Below, piece after piece: positions 30,766 to 39,636 of a stretch of 64,000 nt of DNA. This stretch comes from Collimonas humicola. Its GTDB lineage: Bacteria; Pseudomonadota; Gammaproteobacteria; Burkholderiales; Burkholderiaceae_D. The notes beneath the pieces are model-generated. The model was not told the origin of the DNA. It did no database searches and was given only the letters and a program-made list of their open reading frames with translations. The stretch is taken from positions 310,001 to 374,000 of the forward strand of contig NZ_JAGQEE010000001.1 in NCBI RefSeq assembly GCF_018304945.1, read 5' to 3'. A program made the translations under genes and the position numbers. Numbering within the stretch: position 1 is the stretch's first letter; the number at the start of each line of letters is the position of its first letter.

Positions 30766-30966
30766 ATGATCGATCGAGAAGAAATCCTTCGTCGCATTAT
30801 AGAGCTTGAAGTCGAACATCGCGATCTCGATGCCGCCATTCATACCATGACCAACCAGGTCCTGTATGAGGAATTGCAGCTGCGGCGGCTGAAAAAGCGC
30901 AAATTGCAACTGAAGGACCAGATTACGCTGTTAAGAATGCAATTAATTCCTGATATCCCTGCCTGA
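30766..30966 (+). CDS. DUF465 (YdcH-like) small protein
   Basis: The 66-residue all-helical protein is rich in Leu, Arg and Lys. Segments EILRRIIELEVEHRDLDAAI and LRRLKKRKLQLKDQI are typical of DUF465/YdcH. I use the ATG at MIDREEIL; a longer reading adds 18 residues without family similarity. Function is unknown. It is divergent from the PP2C phosphatase and 77 bp upstream of the DinG-family helicase gene. Confidence 0.8.
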   Translation: MIDREEILRRIIELEVEHRDLDAAIHTMTNQVLYEELQLRRLKKRKLQLKDQITLLRMQLIPDIPA

Positions 30967-31043
30967 TAGCTCACCCCCGAGGCTGGTAGGATGCTCGTAG
31001 AACAGGCATCTATGCCGGCCGCCGCTTTATTAAGTAAGTTACC

Positions 31044-33107
31044 TTGACCCAAGATACATCCCCCCTTGCCGCCGAAATCGCCGTTGCCGGCGCAGCGAAC
31101 ATTCCCGCTCCCGGCGTCCACGACGCCGACGTCGATCGCCTGTTCGCCAGTTCCGGCCCGCTGGGCCAGGCGGTCGGCGGCTTTCGCCCGCGCCTGGCGC
31201 AGACTGAAATGGCGAAAGCCATCGCCGAAGCGATTGCACAGCAGCGCACCTTGATTGCCGAAGCCGGCACCGGCACCGGCAAGACCTTCGCTTACCTGGT
31301 CCCGGCGCTGCTGTGGGGCGGCAAGGTGATTGTTTCGACCGGCACCAAGAACCTGCAGGACCAGCTGTTCCTGCGCGACATCCCGACCGTGCGCAAGGCG
31401 CTCAGCGCGCCGGTCTCGATTGCACTGCTCAAGGGGCGCGCCAACTACGTCTGCCATTTCCATCTGGAGCGCACGCTGCAGAACGGCCGCATGACCTCGC
31501 GCGAGGATGTCGGCTACCTGCGCGAAATCTCGCGCTTCATGAAAACCACCTCGTCCGGCGACAAGGCCGAGCTGTCGATGGTGCCGGAAACCGCGCCGAT
31601 CTGGAACCTGGTGACCTCGACCCGCGATACCTGCATGGGCGCCGAGTGCCAGTATTACCAGGACTGTTTCGTCATGAAGGCGCGCAAGGAAGCGCAGCAG
31701 GCCGATGTGGTGGTGGTCAACCACCATCTGTTCTTTGCCGATGTGGCGTTGAAGGATACGGGCGTCGCCGAACTGCTGCCGTCCGCTAATACCGTGATCT
31801 TCGACGAGGCGCACCAGTTGCCCGAAGTCGCTACTCTATTCTTTGGCAATACCGTCTCTACCTCGCAGATCCTGGAGCTGTGCCGCGATGTGCTGGCGGA
31901 AGGCTTGTCGCATGCGCGTGACGGCGCCGACTGGGGGCAGGTCGTGCTGCCGGTGGAAAAGGCCGCGCGCGACCTGCGCCTGGCTTTCCCGCAAGACGTG
32001 GTGCGGCTATCGGTCAACCAGATTGCGCCATCGAGCATTTTCTTCCCGGCGCTGGAAACCATGCGCAGCCAGCTGCACGGCATGATCGCCGTGCTGGAAA
32101 AGCAGGCCGAACGGGCGGAAACCATCGAACAATGCCGCACCCGCGCAGTGGAGCTGGGCTACAAGCTGGACGGCTGGAACAGCGCGCCCGTAGCCGGCGG
32201 CGGCAAGAAGGCGGGCAAAGCGCTTGTCGCCGACGAAGGCGAGGGCAGCGTGTTGTGGGTGGAGGCGTTCTCGTCGTCGCTGCAGCTGCACCAGACGCCA
32301 TTATCGATCGCGCCGATTTTCAACAAGCAGCGCGAAGGCGTGGCGCGCTCATGGATCTTTACCTCCGCGACCTTGGCGGTCAAGAACGATTTCCAGCACT
32401 ACGCGGCGCAGATGGGACTGGACGACGAACCGGCGCAATCCTGGCCCAGTCCCTTCGACTACGGCCAGCAAGGCCTGCTATACGTGCCGCAGAACCTGCC
32501 GCAGCCGAATTCGCCGGACTACACCGACGCCGTGATCGATGCCGCGCTGCCAGTGATCGAAGCCTCCGGCGGCCGCGCTTTCCTGCTGTGCACCACCATC
32601 CGCGCCGTCAACCGCGCGGCGGAGCGCCTGCGCGCCGAATTCGAAGCGCGCCACCTGGATTTCCCGCTGATGGTGCAGGGCGAAGCCGGCCGTACCGAAC
32701 TGCTGGACCGCTTCCGCGCCGCCGGCAATGCGGTGCTGATCGGCAGCCAGAGCTTCTGGGAAGGCGTCGACGTGCGCGGCGAAGCCTTGTCGCTGGTGAT
32801 CATCGACAAGCTGCCGTTCTCGCCGCCGGACGATCCAGTGCTGGCGGCGCGCATCGAAGCGCTTGAATCCAAGGGCATGAACGGCTTCATGCATCATCAG
32901 TTGCCGGCCGCCATCATCAATCTGAAGCAGGGCGCCGGCCGCCTGATCCGCGATGAAAGCGATCGCGGGGTCCTGATGATCTGTGATCCGCGTCTGATCT
33001 CCAAAGGCTACGGCCGCCGCATCTGGCAAAGCCTGCCGCCGTTCAAGCGCACCCGCGAGCTGGATGCGGTGAAGGCTTTCTGGCGCGGCGACGCGGTTGC
33101 CGAATAA
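31044..33107 (+). CDS. DinG/YoaA-family ATP-dependent DNA helicase
   Basis: The start is TTG. The 687-residue superfamily 2, XPD-like helicase has Walker A EAGTGTGKT at 73-81 and the DEAH box VIFDEAH. It has iron-sulfur cluster cysteines (YVCHFH and DTCMGAECQYYQDC) and C-terminal helicase motifs (LLCTTIRAVNRA, GSQSFWEGVDV, QGAGRLIRDESDRG). The family unwinds DNA 5' to 3' and acts in repair and R-loop processing. The size and the Cys set fit YoaA/DinG; which of the two cannot be decided here. Confidence 0.9.
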   Translation: MTQDTSPLAAEIAVAGAANIPAPGVHDADVDRLFASSGPLGQAVGGFRPRLAQTEMAKAIAEAIAQQRTLIAEAGTGTGKTFAYLVPALLWGGKVIVSTGTKNLQDQLFLRDIPTVRKALSAPVSIALLKGRANYVCHFHLERTLQNGRMTSREDVGYLREISRFMKTTSSGDKAELSMVPETAPIWNLVTSTRDTCMGAECQYYQDCFVMKARKEAQQADVVVVNHHLFFADVALKDTGVAELLPSANTVIFDEAHQLPEVATLFFGNTVSTSQILELCRDVLAEGLSHARDGADWGQVVLPVEKAARDLRLAFPQDVVRLSVNQIAPSSIFFPALETMRSQLHGMIAVLEKQAERAETIEQCRTRAVELGYKLDGWNSAPVAGGGKKAGKALVADEGEGSVLWVEAFSSSLQLHQTPLSIAPIFNKQREGVARSWIFTSATLAVKNDFQHYAAQMGLDDEPAQSWPSPFDYGQQGLLYVPQNLPQPNSPDYTDAVIDAALPVIEASGGRAFLLCTTIRAVNRAAERLRAEFEARHLDFPLMVQGEAGRTELLDRFRAAGNAVLIGSQSFWEGVDVRGEALSLVIIDKLPFSPPDDPVLAARIEALESKGMNGFMHHQLPAAIINLKQGAGRLIRDESDRGVLMICDPRLISKGYGRRIWQSLPPFKRTRELDAVKAFWRGDAVAE

Positions 33108-33198
33108 CTGGCATGGCCGTTCTTGCCTCACCCATGACGGCGCGGCTGGCGCGATCCCTTATGATCGGCTAAGCTGGGCTGAGGAATGCCTCTCTGTC

Positions 33199-33216
33199 TT
33201 GTCATCAGCATGTAAT
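33199..33216 (+). promoter_or_regulatory. Possible Pho-box-like repeat upstream of ppx
   Basis: TTGTCAT-CAGC-ATGTAAT has the 7+4+7 layout of a PhoB box, but the second half-site matches weakly. It lies 94 bp before the ppx start. It is tentative, noted because ppx is linked to phosphate metabolism and a much better array precedes olsB. Confidence 0.3.
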
Positions 33217-33309
33217 AATCTGCCTCTATTGTCGCAGCTTGCATTTCGCAGGCCCCGCGCGCTGAGGGTGCGGGTTTTTGTCGAACGTTCGTTTGGATAA
33301 AGGTAAGCA

Positions 33310-34764
33310 ATGTTTGCAGCAGTGGATTTGGGGTCCAACAGTTTTCGTTTGCATATTGGCAAATATAATGGTGATGCGATCCGCGTCATCAAGAGTGCGC
33401 GCGACCCGATCCGCCTGGCTGCCGGCCTCGACAGCAAGGGTTACCTGACCGAACAGGCGATGCAGGTGGCGCTGGATTCGCTGGCGCGCTTCCGCAATAT
33501 CCTGGCCGACTACCAGCTGGAAGCGGTGCGCGTGGTCGCCACCAACACGCTGCGGGTGGCCAAGAACGCCGCCGAATTCCTGCCGATCGCCGAGCAGGTG
33601 ATCGGCTATCCGATTGAAATCATTTCGGGCGAGGAAGAAGGCCGCCTGATCTACATGGGCGTCGCCAGCATGCTGCGCCTGCCCAACGAAAAGCGGCTGG
33701 TGCTGGACATCGGCGGCGGCTCCACCGAACTGATCCTGGGCCGCGGCCAGCAGATCGAACGGGTCGAATCGTTCGGCATCGGCACGGTCAACCAAAGCCT
33801 GGCGTTCTTCGCCGACGGCCAGATCACCGCCGCCGCCTACGATGCCGCGGTGCTGTCGGCGCGCAGCCATTTCGAAGATGCCGCGCCGCCGTACCGGCCG
33901 CAGAACTGGAGCCATGCCTACGGTTCTTCCGGCACCATCCGTGCGATTGCCGAGACCATCGACAGGAACGGCCTGGGCGATCATCGCCTGTCTTACACCA
34001 GCCTGGAGGCCTTGCGCGCGCGCTTCGTCGAGTTCGGCCATGTCAGCCGCATCGACCTGCTCGGCATGAAGCCGGAGCGCGCTGCCGTCATGGTCGGCGG
34101 CCTGGCGGTGCTGATCGGCCTGATGCAGGAACTCGGCATCGAAGTGATCCAGCCGATCGAAGCCGGCTTGCGCATGGGCGTGATGTGGGATCTGCAGCTG
34201 CGCGGCACGCGGCTGGACCGGCGCGACCAGTCGGTGCACGATTTTTCGCAGCGTTTCCATGTCGACCAGCTGCGCGCCAGCCGTGTTGCGGAAACGGCAA
34301 CCTCGCTGTTTGAAATGCTCAAGCCGGCCAACGACGGCCTCAGCCAGTATCTGCACTGGAGCGCCTTGCTGCATGAGGTCGGACTGGTAGTGTCGCAAAG
34401 CGGCTATCACAAGCATGCCGCCTACCTGATCGAAAACGCCGACCTGTCCGGTTTCACCACCCGCGAGCAGCGCGCGATGAGCATGCTGATCCTGGGGCAG
34501 AAGGGCAACCTGCGCAAGATCAGCGACGCCTTGCTCGATCCGGATTTCTCCAAGGCGGTGCTGGCCCTGCGCCTGGCCGTCATGTTCCTGCATTCGCGCA
34601 TAGAGATCGATCTTGACGAACTGCGTCTGAAAATGAAGAGCAAGATCGAGCTCGACATCAAGCGCGACTGGATCGAGGATCATCCCACCGCGACCTACTG
34701 GATGGCCAAGGAGCAGGACTGGTGGCGCGAGATCGGTGTCGATTTCGCCATCCGCCGGACCTGA
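33310..34764 (+). CDS. ppx: Exopolyphosphatase (Ppx/GppA family)
   Basis: Releases phosphate from polyphosphate chains, or converts pppGpp in the GppA branch. The 484 residues have the ASKHA-fold phosphate loops DLGSNSFRL (6-14) and LDIGGGSTELI (about 137-147), EIISGEEEGRLIY, and a C-terminal HD-like helical domain (WSALLHEVGL). The length and domain set match Ppx. AAAGG precedes the ATG. A perfect hairpin follows the gene. No ppk is seen in the window. Confidence 0.9.
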   Translation: MFAAVDLGSNSFRLHIGKYNGDAIRVIKSARDPIRLAAGLDSKGYLTEQAMQVALDSLARFRNILADYQLEAVRVVATNTLRVAKNAAEFLPIAEQVIGYPIEIISGEEEGRLIYMGVASMLRLPNEKRLVLDIGGGSTELILGRGQQIERVESFGIGTVNQSLAFFADGQITAAAYDAAVLSARSHFEDAAPPYRPQNWSHAYGSSGTIRAIAETIDRNGLGDHRLSYTSLEALRARFVEFGHVSRIDLLGMKPERAAVMVGGLAVLIGLMQELGIEVIQPIEAGLRMGVMWDLQLRGTRLDRRDQSVHDFSQRFHVDQLRASRVAETATSLFEMLKPANDGLSQYLHWSALLHEVGLVVSQSGYHKHAAYLIENADLSGFTTREQRAMSMLILGQKGNLRKISDALLDPDFSKAVLALRLAVMFLHSRIEIDLDELRLKMKSKIELDIKRDWIEDHPTATYWMAKEQDWWREIGVDFAIRRT

Positions 34765-34795
34765 GCGGATTTTCTTCTCGAACCGTCCGCATCAT

Positions 34796-34830
34796 CGGCA
34801 ACGCCGGCCTCTTTGGAGCCGGCGTTGCCG
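34796..34830. terminator. Bidirectional hairpin between ppx and the ABC binding-protein gene
   Basis: A perfect 13-bp stem CGGCAACGCCGGC / GCCGGCGTTGCCG with a 9-nt loop lies between two convergent stops. There is no strong T-run on either side, so factor-independent efficiency is uncertain. Confidence 0.65.
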
Positions 34831-34847
34831 CTTGTGGCCACGTTTGC

Positions 34848-35972
34848 TTAATAGGTCAGCCCGCTGGCCTTGTTGAACAGCGCAATGTCGACATAATTGG
34901 ATAGATGGTTGCTGCCGGCGGTTTCACCCATCATATAGCCACCGATATCAAAGCCGCCGCCGGGGATGACGTATTCCGGCTGGCCGGCCACGCGCTTGGC
35001 GCCCGGCTGCAACAGGCGGATCCAGGTCTTGGCCGCGGCAAAGCCTTCCAGCGTCAGGGCTGACACCGGTTCATCGCGGTATTTGCGCATCATGTTGAGG
35101 TGTTCAAGCTGGATAGGCGAACTGCCGATGCCCGGATTCGGCACCACTTGCGAAAACACGGTCCATTCCACGGCTTTGCCGCCGGCCAGCTGGCGCAGGG
35201 TGGTCAGGTTGGTGAGGGAAGAACCGGCCACAAAAGTCTGCGGCGCCAGCCTGCGGAACTCCTTCAGGAACACGCCGGCGTTGACAGTGTCGGCCACCAT
35301 GATCACGAAGCCGGGCTTGGCTGCCGCCAGGGCGGCGGTTTCCTTGCCGATCTGATTTGCATCCTTGCTCAGGTGGACGGTGCCGCTGAGCTTGATGCCG
35401 CTTTCTTTCATCTGCTCCAGCAGGCGCTGGTAGGCATCGGCGGTAGCGGCCGTTTCCTGGTAGACGATACCGATATCCTTGATTCCCAGCTTGTCGAAAT
35501 GGGAAAATATGTGACGGATTTCCTGCTGGTAGCTGGGCCGCCAGAACAGGATCCTGGCGTCCTTCTGGTAGTCGGCGCCGGCCAGCGGCGCGTATAGTGT
35601 CAGGCCGCTGCGCTTGAAATCGGCGGAATTGAGCACCGCGCGCGTGACGTCGTCGCCGACGCCGCCGAACAGATAAGAGACGTGGGCCTGGTCGATCAGC
35701 TCGGCCACCGCCTTGACAGCCAGGTCGGCCTGGCCGCGGTCGTCGCGCACCAGGTACTGGATACGGCGGCCGTTGATGCCGCCCTTGGTGTTCAGCACGT
35801 CAAAATAAGTCTTTATGCCCGCCACATAGTCCCGTCCAAGATCGGCGTTAGGACCGGACAGGTCGATGGCCTGGCCGACCACGATGGTGTCGGCGGCATG
35901 CGTCAGCAAGGGCAGGAACAAAGAGAAAGCAGCCAGGCACTTGCACAAAATGCGTTTCAAGTTTAAGTTCAT
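34848..35972 (-). CDS. Periplasmic substrate-binding protein, branched-chain amino acid (LivJ-like) type
   Basis: I start at MNLNLKRIL, giving 374 residues with a clear signal peptide ending at THAAD; the longer frame adds a non-signal leader. The mature part is a type I periplasmic binding fold: IVVGQAIDLSGPNADLG, the hinge segments INGRRIQYLVRDDRG and FGGVGDDVTRAV, and GLTLYAPLAGAD. This family binds amino acids, amides or aromatic acids for an ABC importer. No permease or ATPase genes are adjacent, so it is an orphan whose partners lie elsewhere. Confidence 0.87.
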   Translation of the reverse strand: MNLNLKRILCKCLAAFSLFLPLLTHAADTIVVGQAIDLSGPNADLGRDYVAGIKTYFDVLNTKGGINGRRIQYLVRDDRGQADLAVKAVAELIDQAHVSYLFGGVGDDVTRAVLNSADFKRSGLTLYAPLAGADYQKDARILFWRPSYQQEIRHIFSHFDKLGIKDIGIVYQETAATADAYQRLLEQMKESGIKLSGTVHLSKDANQIGKETAALAAAKPGFVIMVADTVNAGVFLKEFRRLAPQTFVAGSSLTNLTTLRQLAGGKAVEWTVFSQVVPNPGIGSSPIQLEHLNMMRKYRDEPVSALTLEGFAAAKTWIRLLQPGAKRVAGQPEYVIPGGGFDIGGYMMGETAGSNHLSNYVDIALFNKASGLTY

Positions 35973-36166
35973 CAGAAAATTGAAATAAGGTGGCGGAGGA
36001 GTCGCAGTGTCCTTGTTTAATATGACCGCTTGATGAAATCGCGGCGTCGGCCGCCGTCCGGGTGTTGTATTGGCGGGGCTGGGAAGGGAACTCTTGATAA
36101 AGCGGTTCTTGCCGAAAGTCAAAGAATTGTATATATTATTTATACGATTTGTTAATGGAGAATTGA

Positions 36167-36694
36167 ATGGTTGCCAGTAAAATTGTTAAACGCGCTGTTA
36201 AAAAGCCGGTAGTTGCAGTCAGAGCGGCCGCCAAAGCCAAGCCGGCTGCACGGCCGGCAGTCAAGGCCAGCCCGAAGGCGGCGCCGGCGGTAAAGGCTGC
36301 GGCAAAACCTGCAGCGAAACCATCGGTGAAAGCGGCGGCCAAGCCGGGTCCGAAGCCGGCAGCCAAACCGGAATTGAAAGCCGCGCCGAAGCCGCTGATC
36401 GCTGCCAAGCCGCTGGCCGTCAAGCCGGCGCCAAGCCTGAAGTCTTTGCCGGACGCCAAAGCCAAGGTCAAGAAGGCCAAGCTGGTACGCGACAGCTTCA
36501 CCATGCCGGCCGATGAATACCAGGTGCTGGGCGACGTCAAAAAGACCTTCCTGAAGGCGGGCCTGGAAGTGAAAAAGAGCGAATTGCTGCGCGTCGGCGT
36601 TGCCCTGATCCGCGACCTGAACCTGGCAAACCTGAAGCTGGCCGTGGCCAGCCTGCCGCCAGTCAAGGCCGGCCGGCCGAAAAAAGAGAAGTAA
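36167..36694 (+). CDS. Histone H1-like protein with C-terminal ribbon-helix-helix-like domain
   Basis: The 175-residue protein has a Lys/Ala/Pro-repeat N-terminal half (about 1-100; repeating KPAA/KAAPK units) like bacterial H1/AlgP tails. A folded C-terminal part of about 70 residues has a strand (VRDSFTMP) and two helices (ADEYQVLGDVKKTFLKAG, KKSELLRVGVALIRDL). It ends in AGRPKKEK. The C-terminal pattern resembles a ribbon-helix-helix DNA-binding domain. DNA compaction or regulation is inferred from composition. A strong terminator follows. Confidence 0.75.
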   Translation: MVASKIVKRAVKKPVVAVRAAAKAKPAARPAVKASPKAAPAVKAAAKPAAKPSVKAAAKPGPKPAAKPELKAAPKPLIAAKPLAVKPAPSLKSLPDAKAKVKKAKLVRDSFTMPADEYQVLGDVKKTFLKAGLEVKKSELLRVGVALIRDLNLANLKLAVASLPPVKAGRPKKEK

Positions 36695-36774
36695 GCAGCG
36701 GCCTGCCAGGCAGCGAGGTCCGTGGCTTGCGCTGCGGCTCAGCGCACTGCCAGTGTTTTGATTCAGGACGCTAT

Positions 36775-36833
36775 AAACACGAAAAACATGAAATATCCTT
36801 CTGGTTATTTCCATGTTTTTCGTGTTTTTTTTG
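36775..36833 (+). terminator. Strong rho-independent terminator
   Basis: Arms AAACACGAAAAACATG(-)AAATA and TATTTCCATGTTTTTCGTGTTT pair over 21 bp with one bulge around a 10-nt loop and are followed by TTTTTT. It ends the H1-like gene and insulates the olsB operon that starts 117 bp later. Confidence 0.9.
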
Positions 36834-36842
36834 CCTTGAAAA

Positions 36843-36926
36843 TTGTCATTTCGCCACTGTTGCTATGTCATAAAACCGAAATAATTTTGTCATTTTCTTG
36901 AAGTAATCGGTGGTTAGGCTTGTCAT
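36843..36926 (+). promoter_or_regulatory. Array of Pho-box-like repeats upstream of olsB
   Basis: TTGTCAT at 36843, ATGTCAT at 36865 and TTGTCAT at 36887 are spaced exactly 22 bp apart. Weaker 7-mers (CCACTGT at 36854, CCGAAAT at 36876, TTGAAGT at 36898) lie on the 11-bp grid between them. A fourth TTGTCAT at 36920 is also in 11-bp phase. This is the 7+4 tandem geometry of PhoB boxes (consensus CTGTCAT with A/T-rich 4-bp spacers). A weak -10 (TAGGCT, 36915) would fall at the expected distance. PhoB binding is inferred. Confidence 0.7.
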
Positions 36927-36950
36927 CGTCACAATCTGAAAGGACGATGA

Positions 36951-37718
36951 ATGCAACTCCTAACTAATGCTGGCGCAGCGAGCTCAAGTGAAGCCAAGTT
37001 GACGGTTAGCCTGGCCAGCACGCAGGAAGAAGTGCGCGAAGTGCAGCGTTTGCGCTACAAGGTTTTTATCGAGACGATGGGCCTGTCTGCGCTGGCCAAT
37101 GCCGATGGACTCGACAGCGACGAGTTCGACGCTTATTGCGATCACCTGATCGTACGCGACACCAAGACGTTGCGCGTGGTCGGCACTTATCGTCTCATGA
37201 GCCCGCACGGCGCACGGCGCATGGGCCGCTATTACTCCGAACAGGAATTCGACCTGGGCCGGCTCGACAACCTGCGCAGCAGCATCGCCGAAGCCGGGCG
37301 CGCCTGCATCGATCCAGACTACCGCAGCGGCAGCGTCATCATGCTGCTGTGGGCCGGCCTGGCCGCATTCATGCGGCGCGAGCGCTGCGATTACCTGATG
37401 GGCTGCGCCAGCGTCAGCCTGGCCGATGGCGGCCACAATGCTGCAGCCTTGTATCACGCGCTCGATCAAAGCAGTTTCTCGCCCGCCGAATATCGGGTCA
37501 CGCCGCATGTGCCGTTTCCGGTCCATGAGCGCGAATCCGGCCACGTGGCCCAAATGCCGCCGCTGCTGAAAGGCTATCTGCGCAGCGGCGCCTGGGTCTG
37601 CGGCGATCCGGCCTGGGATCCTGATTTCCATTCCGCCGATTTTTTCCTGCTGCTGCCCTTGTCGAAACTGGACGGGCGCTACGCACGTCACTACTTGAAA
37701 GAAGCGAGGACGACATGA
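36951..37718 (+). CDS. olsB: OlsB-like ornithine acyl-ACP N-acyltransferase
   Basis: The 255-residue GNAT-fold protein has the Acetyltransf_5/OlsB pattern. VQRLRYKVFIETMGLSA is at about 30-46, RVVGTYRLM at 75-83, IAEAGRACIDPDYRSGSVIMLLWAGL at 115-140, and YLMGCASVSL follows. OlsB adds a 3-hydroxyacyl chain to ornithine to make lyso-ornithine lipid, a phosphorus-free membrane lipid; OlsA then completes it and is not seen here. AAAGGA precedes the ATG. It is the first gene of a three-gene operon with overlapping frames, downstream of the Pho-box-like array. Confidence 0.85.
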   Translation: MQLLTNAGAASSSEAKLTVSLASTQEEVREVQRLRYKVFIETMGLSALANADGLDSDEFDAYCDHLIVRDTKTLRVVGTYRLMSPHGARRMGRYYSEQEFDLGRLDNLRSSIAEAGRACIDPDYRSGSVIMLLWAGLAAFMRRERCDYLMGCASVSLADGGHNAAALYHALDQSSFSPAEYRVTPHVPFPVHERESGHVAQMPPLLKGYLRSGAWVCGDPAWDPDFHSADFFLLLPLSKLDGRYARHYLKEARTT

Positions 37719-38590
37719 AACCAGGCGAACAGTTTCTGGAAGCGGCTTTGTTCGGCGCCAATGCGGTCGCCGGCTCCACCTCGTCGAAGCGCGATCCGAT
37801 CCGCTTCCGCACGATCTGGATTTCCGATGTCCATCTGGGCACCACCGGCTGCCAGGCTGCTCGCTTGCTGGAATTCTTGCGCGCCACCGAATCGGATACC
37901 TTGTATCTGGTCGGCGATATCATCGATGGCTGGCAGTTGAAGCGGCGCTGGTACTGGGACCAGGTTCATAACAACGTGGTGCAGACGGTATTGAAAAAGG
38001 CCAAGAAGGGCACTGAAGTGATTTTCGTGCCGGGCAACCACGACGAAGCGGTGCGGCAGTTCATCGATCTCGATTTCGGCGGCATCCGCATCCGTGACGA
38101 GCTGGTGCATACCACCGCCGACGGCAAACGCATGCTGGTGCTGCACGGCGACCGCTTCGATGGCGTGATCGCCTGCGCCAAGTGGCTGGCGTATGTCGGC
38201 GATGGCCTGTACACCGTGATTCTGAAATTTAACCAGTGGTTCAACGGCTGGCGCGCGCGCGCCGGCCTGCCTTACTGGTCGTTGTCGCAATACCTCAAGC
38301 TGAAGGTGAAAAACGCCGTCAATTACATCTCTTCGTTTGAAGATGCATTGGCTGGCGAGGCGAAAAAGAAAGGACTGGACGGCGTTATCTGCGGGCACAT
38401 CCACAAGCCGGAAATCCGCGACATCGATGGCATCACCTATTGCAACGACGGCGATTGGGTGGAGAGCCTGTCGGCGCTGGTGGAAGAGGCCAGCGGCGCA
38501 CTGCGGCTGGTCACCTGGCAAGAAATCATGCAGCAGAAAAAGGCAGTTTCCAGCAATCAGATCAGAGACTTATGCGAATTGCCATCGTAA
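37715..38590 (+). CDS. Calcineurin-like phosphoesterase, PlcP/LpxH type
   Basis: The 291-residue metallophosphoesterase has the metal-binding motifs ISDVHLG (36-42), VGDIIDGW (66-73), VPGNHDE (105-111) and ICGHIHKPE. The family is usually named after LpxH (UDP-2,3-diacylglucosamine hydrolase). Its longer homologues include PlcP, which removes phosphate head groups from phospholipids under phosphate starvation. The overlap with olsB (ATGA) and with the glycosyltransferase favours a PlcP-like role. LpxH activity remains the alternative. It has no signal peptide. Confidence 0.82.
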   Translation: MKPGEQFLEAALFGANAVAGSTSSKRDPIRFRTIWISDVHLGTTGCQAARLLEFLRATESDTLYLVGDIIDGWQLKRRWYWDQVHNNVVQTVLKKAKKGTEVIFVPGNHDEAVRQFIDLDFGGIRIRDELVHTTADGKRMLVLHGDRFDGVIACAKWLAYVGDGLYTVILKFNQWFNGWRARAGLPYWSLSQYLKLKVKNAVNYISSFEDALAGEAKKKGLDGVICGHIHKPEIRDIDGITYCNDGDWVESLSALVEEASGALRLVTWQEIMQQKKAVSSNQIRDLCELPS

Positions 38591-39630
38591 CGGACGCCGC
38601 CCAGACCCAGATCAACGGCGTGGTCAACACGCTGCGTGCCACCACCGCCGGCCTGCGCAACAACGGCCATGAAGTATTGCTGCTCAGCCCGGACGATTGC
38701 CAGACCTTTGCCTGTCCCACTTATCCGGAAATTCGCCTGGCCTACAAGCCCTATGCCAGGGTCGCCGCCAGCCTGAAAGCGTTTGCTCCTGATTGCATCC
38801 ATATTTCCACGGAAGGTCCGATGGGGCTCGCCGCCAGGCGCTTCTGCCTGCGCCAGGGCATAGGTTTCACCACGGCCTACCACACCCGTTTCCCGGAGTA
38901 CCTGAGCGCGCGTTCCATGTTGCCCAAGGCGATCACTTATCGCTGGCTGCGCTGGTTCCACGGCCCTTCCAAGGCTGTCATGGTGCCGACCCCGCATGTG
39001 ATGCGGGAGCTGGAGCAGCGCGGTTTCCGCCATCTGGTGTTGTGGGGCAGGGGCGTGGATACGGAACGCTTCAAGCCGGTCGACGAGGACCGCGCCTGCA
39101 TCGTCCGTCCGCTGTATCTGTATGTCGGCCGGGTTGCGGTGGAAAAGAACATCGAATCCTTCCTGCAGGTCGATTTGCCTGGCACCAAATGGGTGATCGG
39201 CGACGGTCCGCAGCGCGAAGAACTGCAGCAACGCTATCCGCAGGTGCAATTCCTGGGCGCCAAGGCGCACCACGAACTGACCTCGTACTACAACTGCGCC
39301 GACGTCATGGTCTTCCCTAGCCATACGGATACCTTCGGCCTGGTCATGGTGGAAGCCATGGCCTGCGGCGTGCCGGTCGCCGCCTACCCGGTGCCGGGTC
39401 CGGTGGATGTGGTGGCGCACGGCCGTTCGGGGATACTGGACCACGACCTGACCTCGGCTTGCCTGATGGCGCTCGGCCTTGATCGCCGCGAGGTGCGGCG
39501 GCACGCACTGGAGTACTCGTGGGACACAGCGACCCTGCAGTTCCAGCATCATCTGCATCTGATCCATGGCGCCAAGGCGCGCCCCAAGAAAATCCTGACC
39601 AGTCAGTCGCGGCCGGCTTCCGGCCTGTAG
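38572..39630 (+). CDS. GT4-family glycosyltransferase, probable lipid glycosyltransferase
   Basis: The start at MRIAIVTDAA overlaps the phosphoesterase gene by 19 bp and gives 352 residues; the longer frame is not family-like. It is a GT-B fold GT4 enzyme. The N-terminal domain has QINGVVNTLRATTAGL and DCIHISTEGPMGLAARRFC. The C-terminal domain has VGRVAVEKNIESFL, VIGDGPQREEL and the nucleotide-sugar motif FPSHTDTFGLVMVEAMACG. Similar enzymes (SqdX, mannosyl- and Agt-type) glycosylate lipid acceptors. With PlcP making diacylglycerol, this would make a glycolipid. The sugar is unknown. Confidence 0.83.
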   Translation: MRIAIVTDAAQTQINGVVNTLRATTAGLRNNGHEVLLLSPDDCQTFACPTYPEIRLAYKPYARVAASLKAFAPDCIHISTEGPMGLAARRFCLRQGIGFTTAYHTRFPEYLSARSMLPKAITYRWLRWFHGPSKAVMVPTPHVMRELEQRGFRHLVLWGRGVDTERFKPVDEDRACIVRPLYLYVGRVAVEKNIESFLQVDLPGTKWVIGDGPQREELQQRYPQVQFLGAKAHHELTSYYNCADVMVFPSHTDTFGLVMVEAMACGVPVAAYPVPGPVDVVAHGRSGILDHDLTSACLMALGLDRREVRRHALEYSWDTATLQFQHHLHLIHGAKARPKKILTSQSRPASGL

Positions 39631-39636
39631 CCATGA

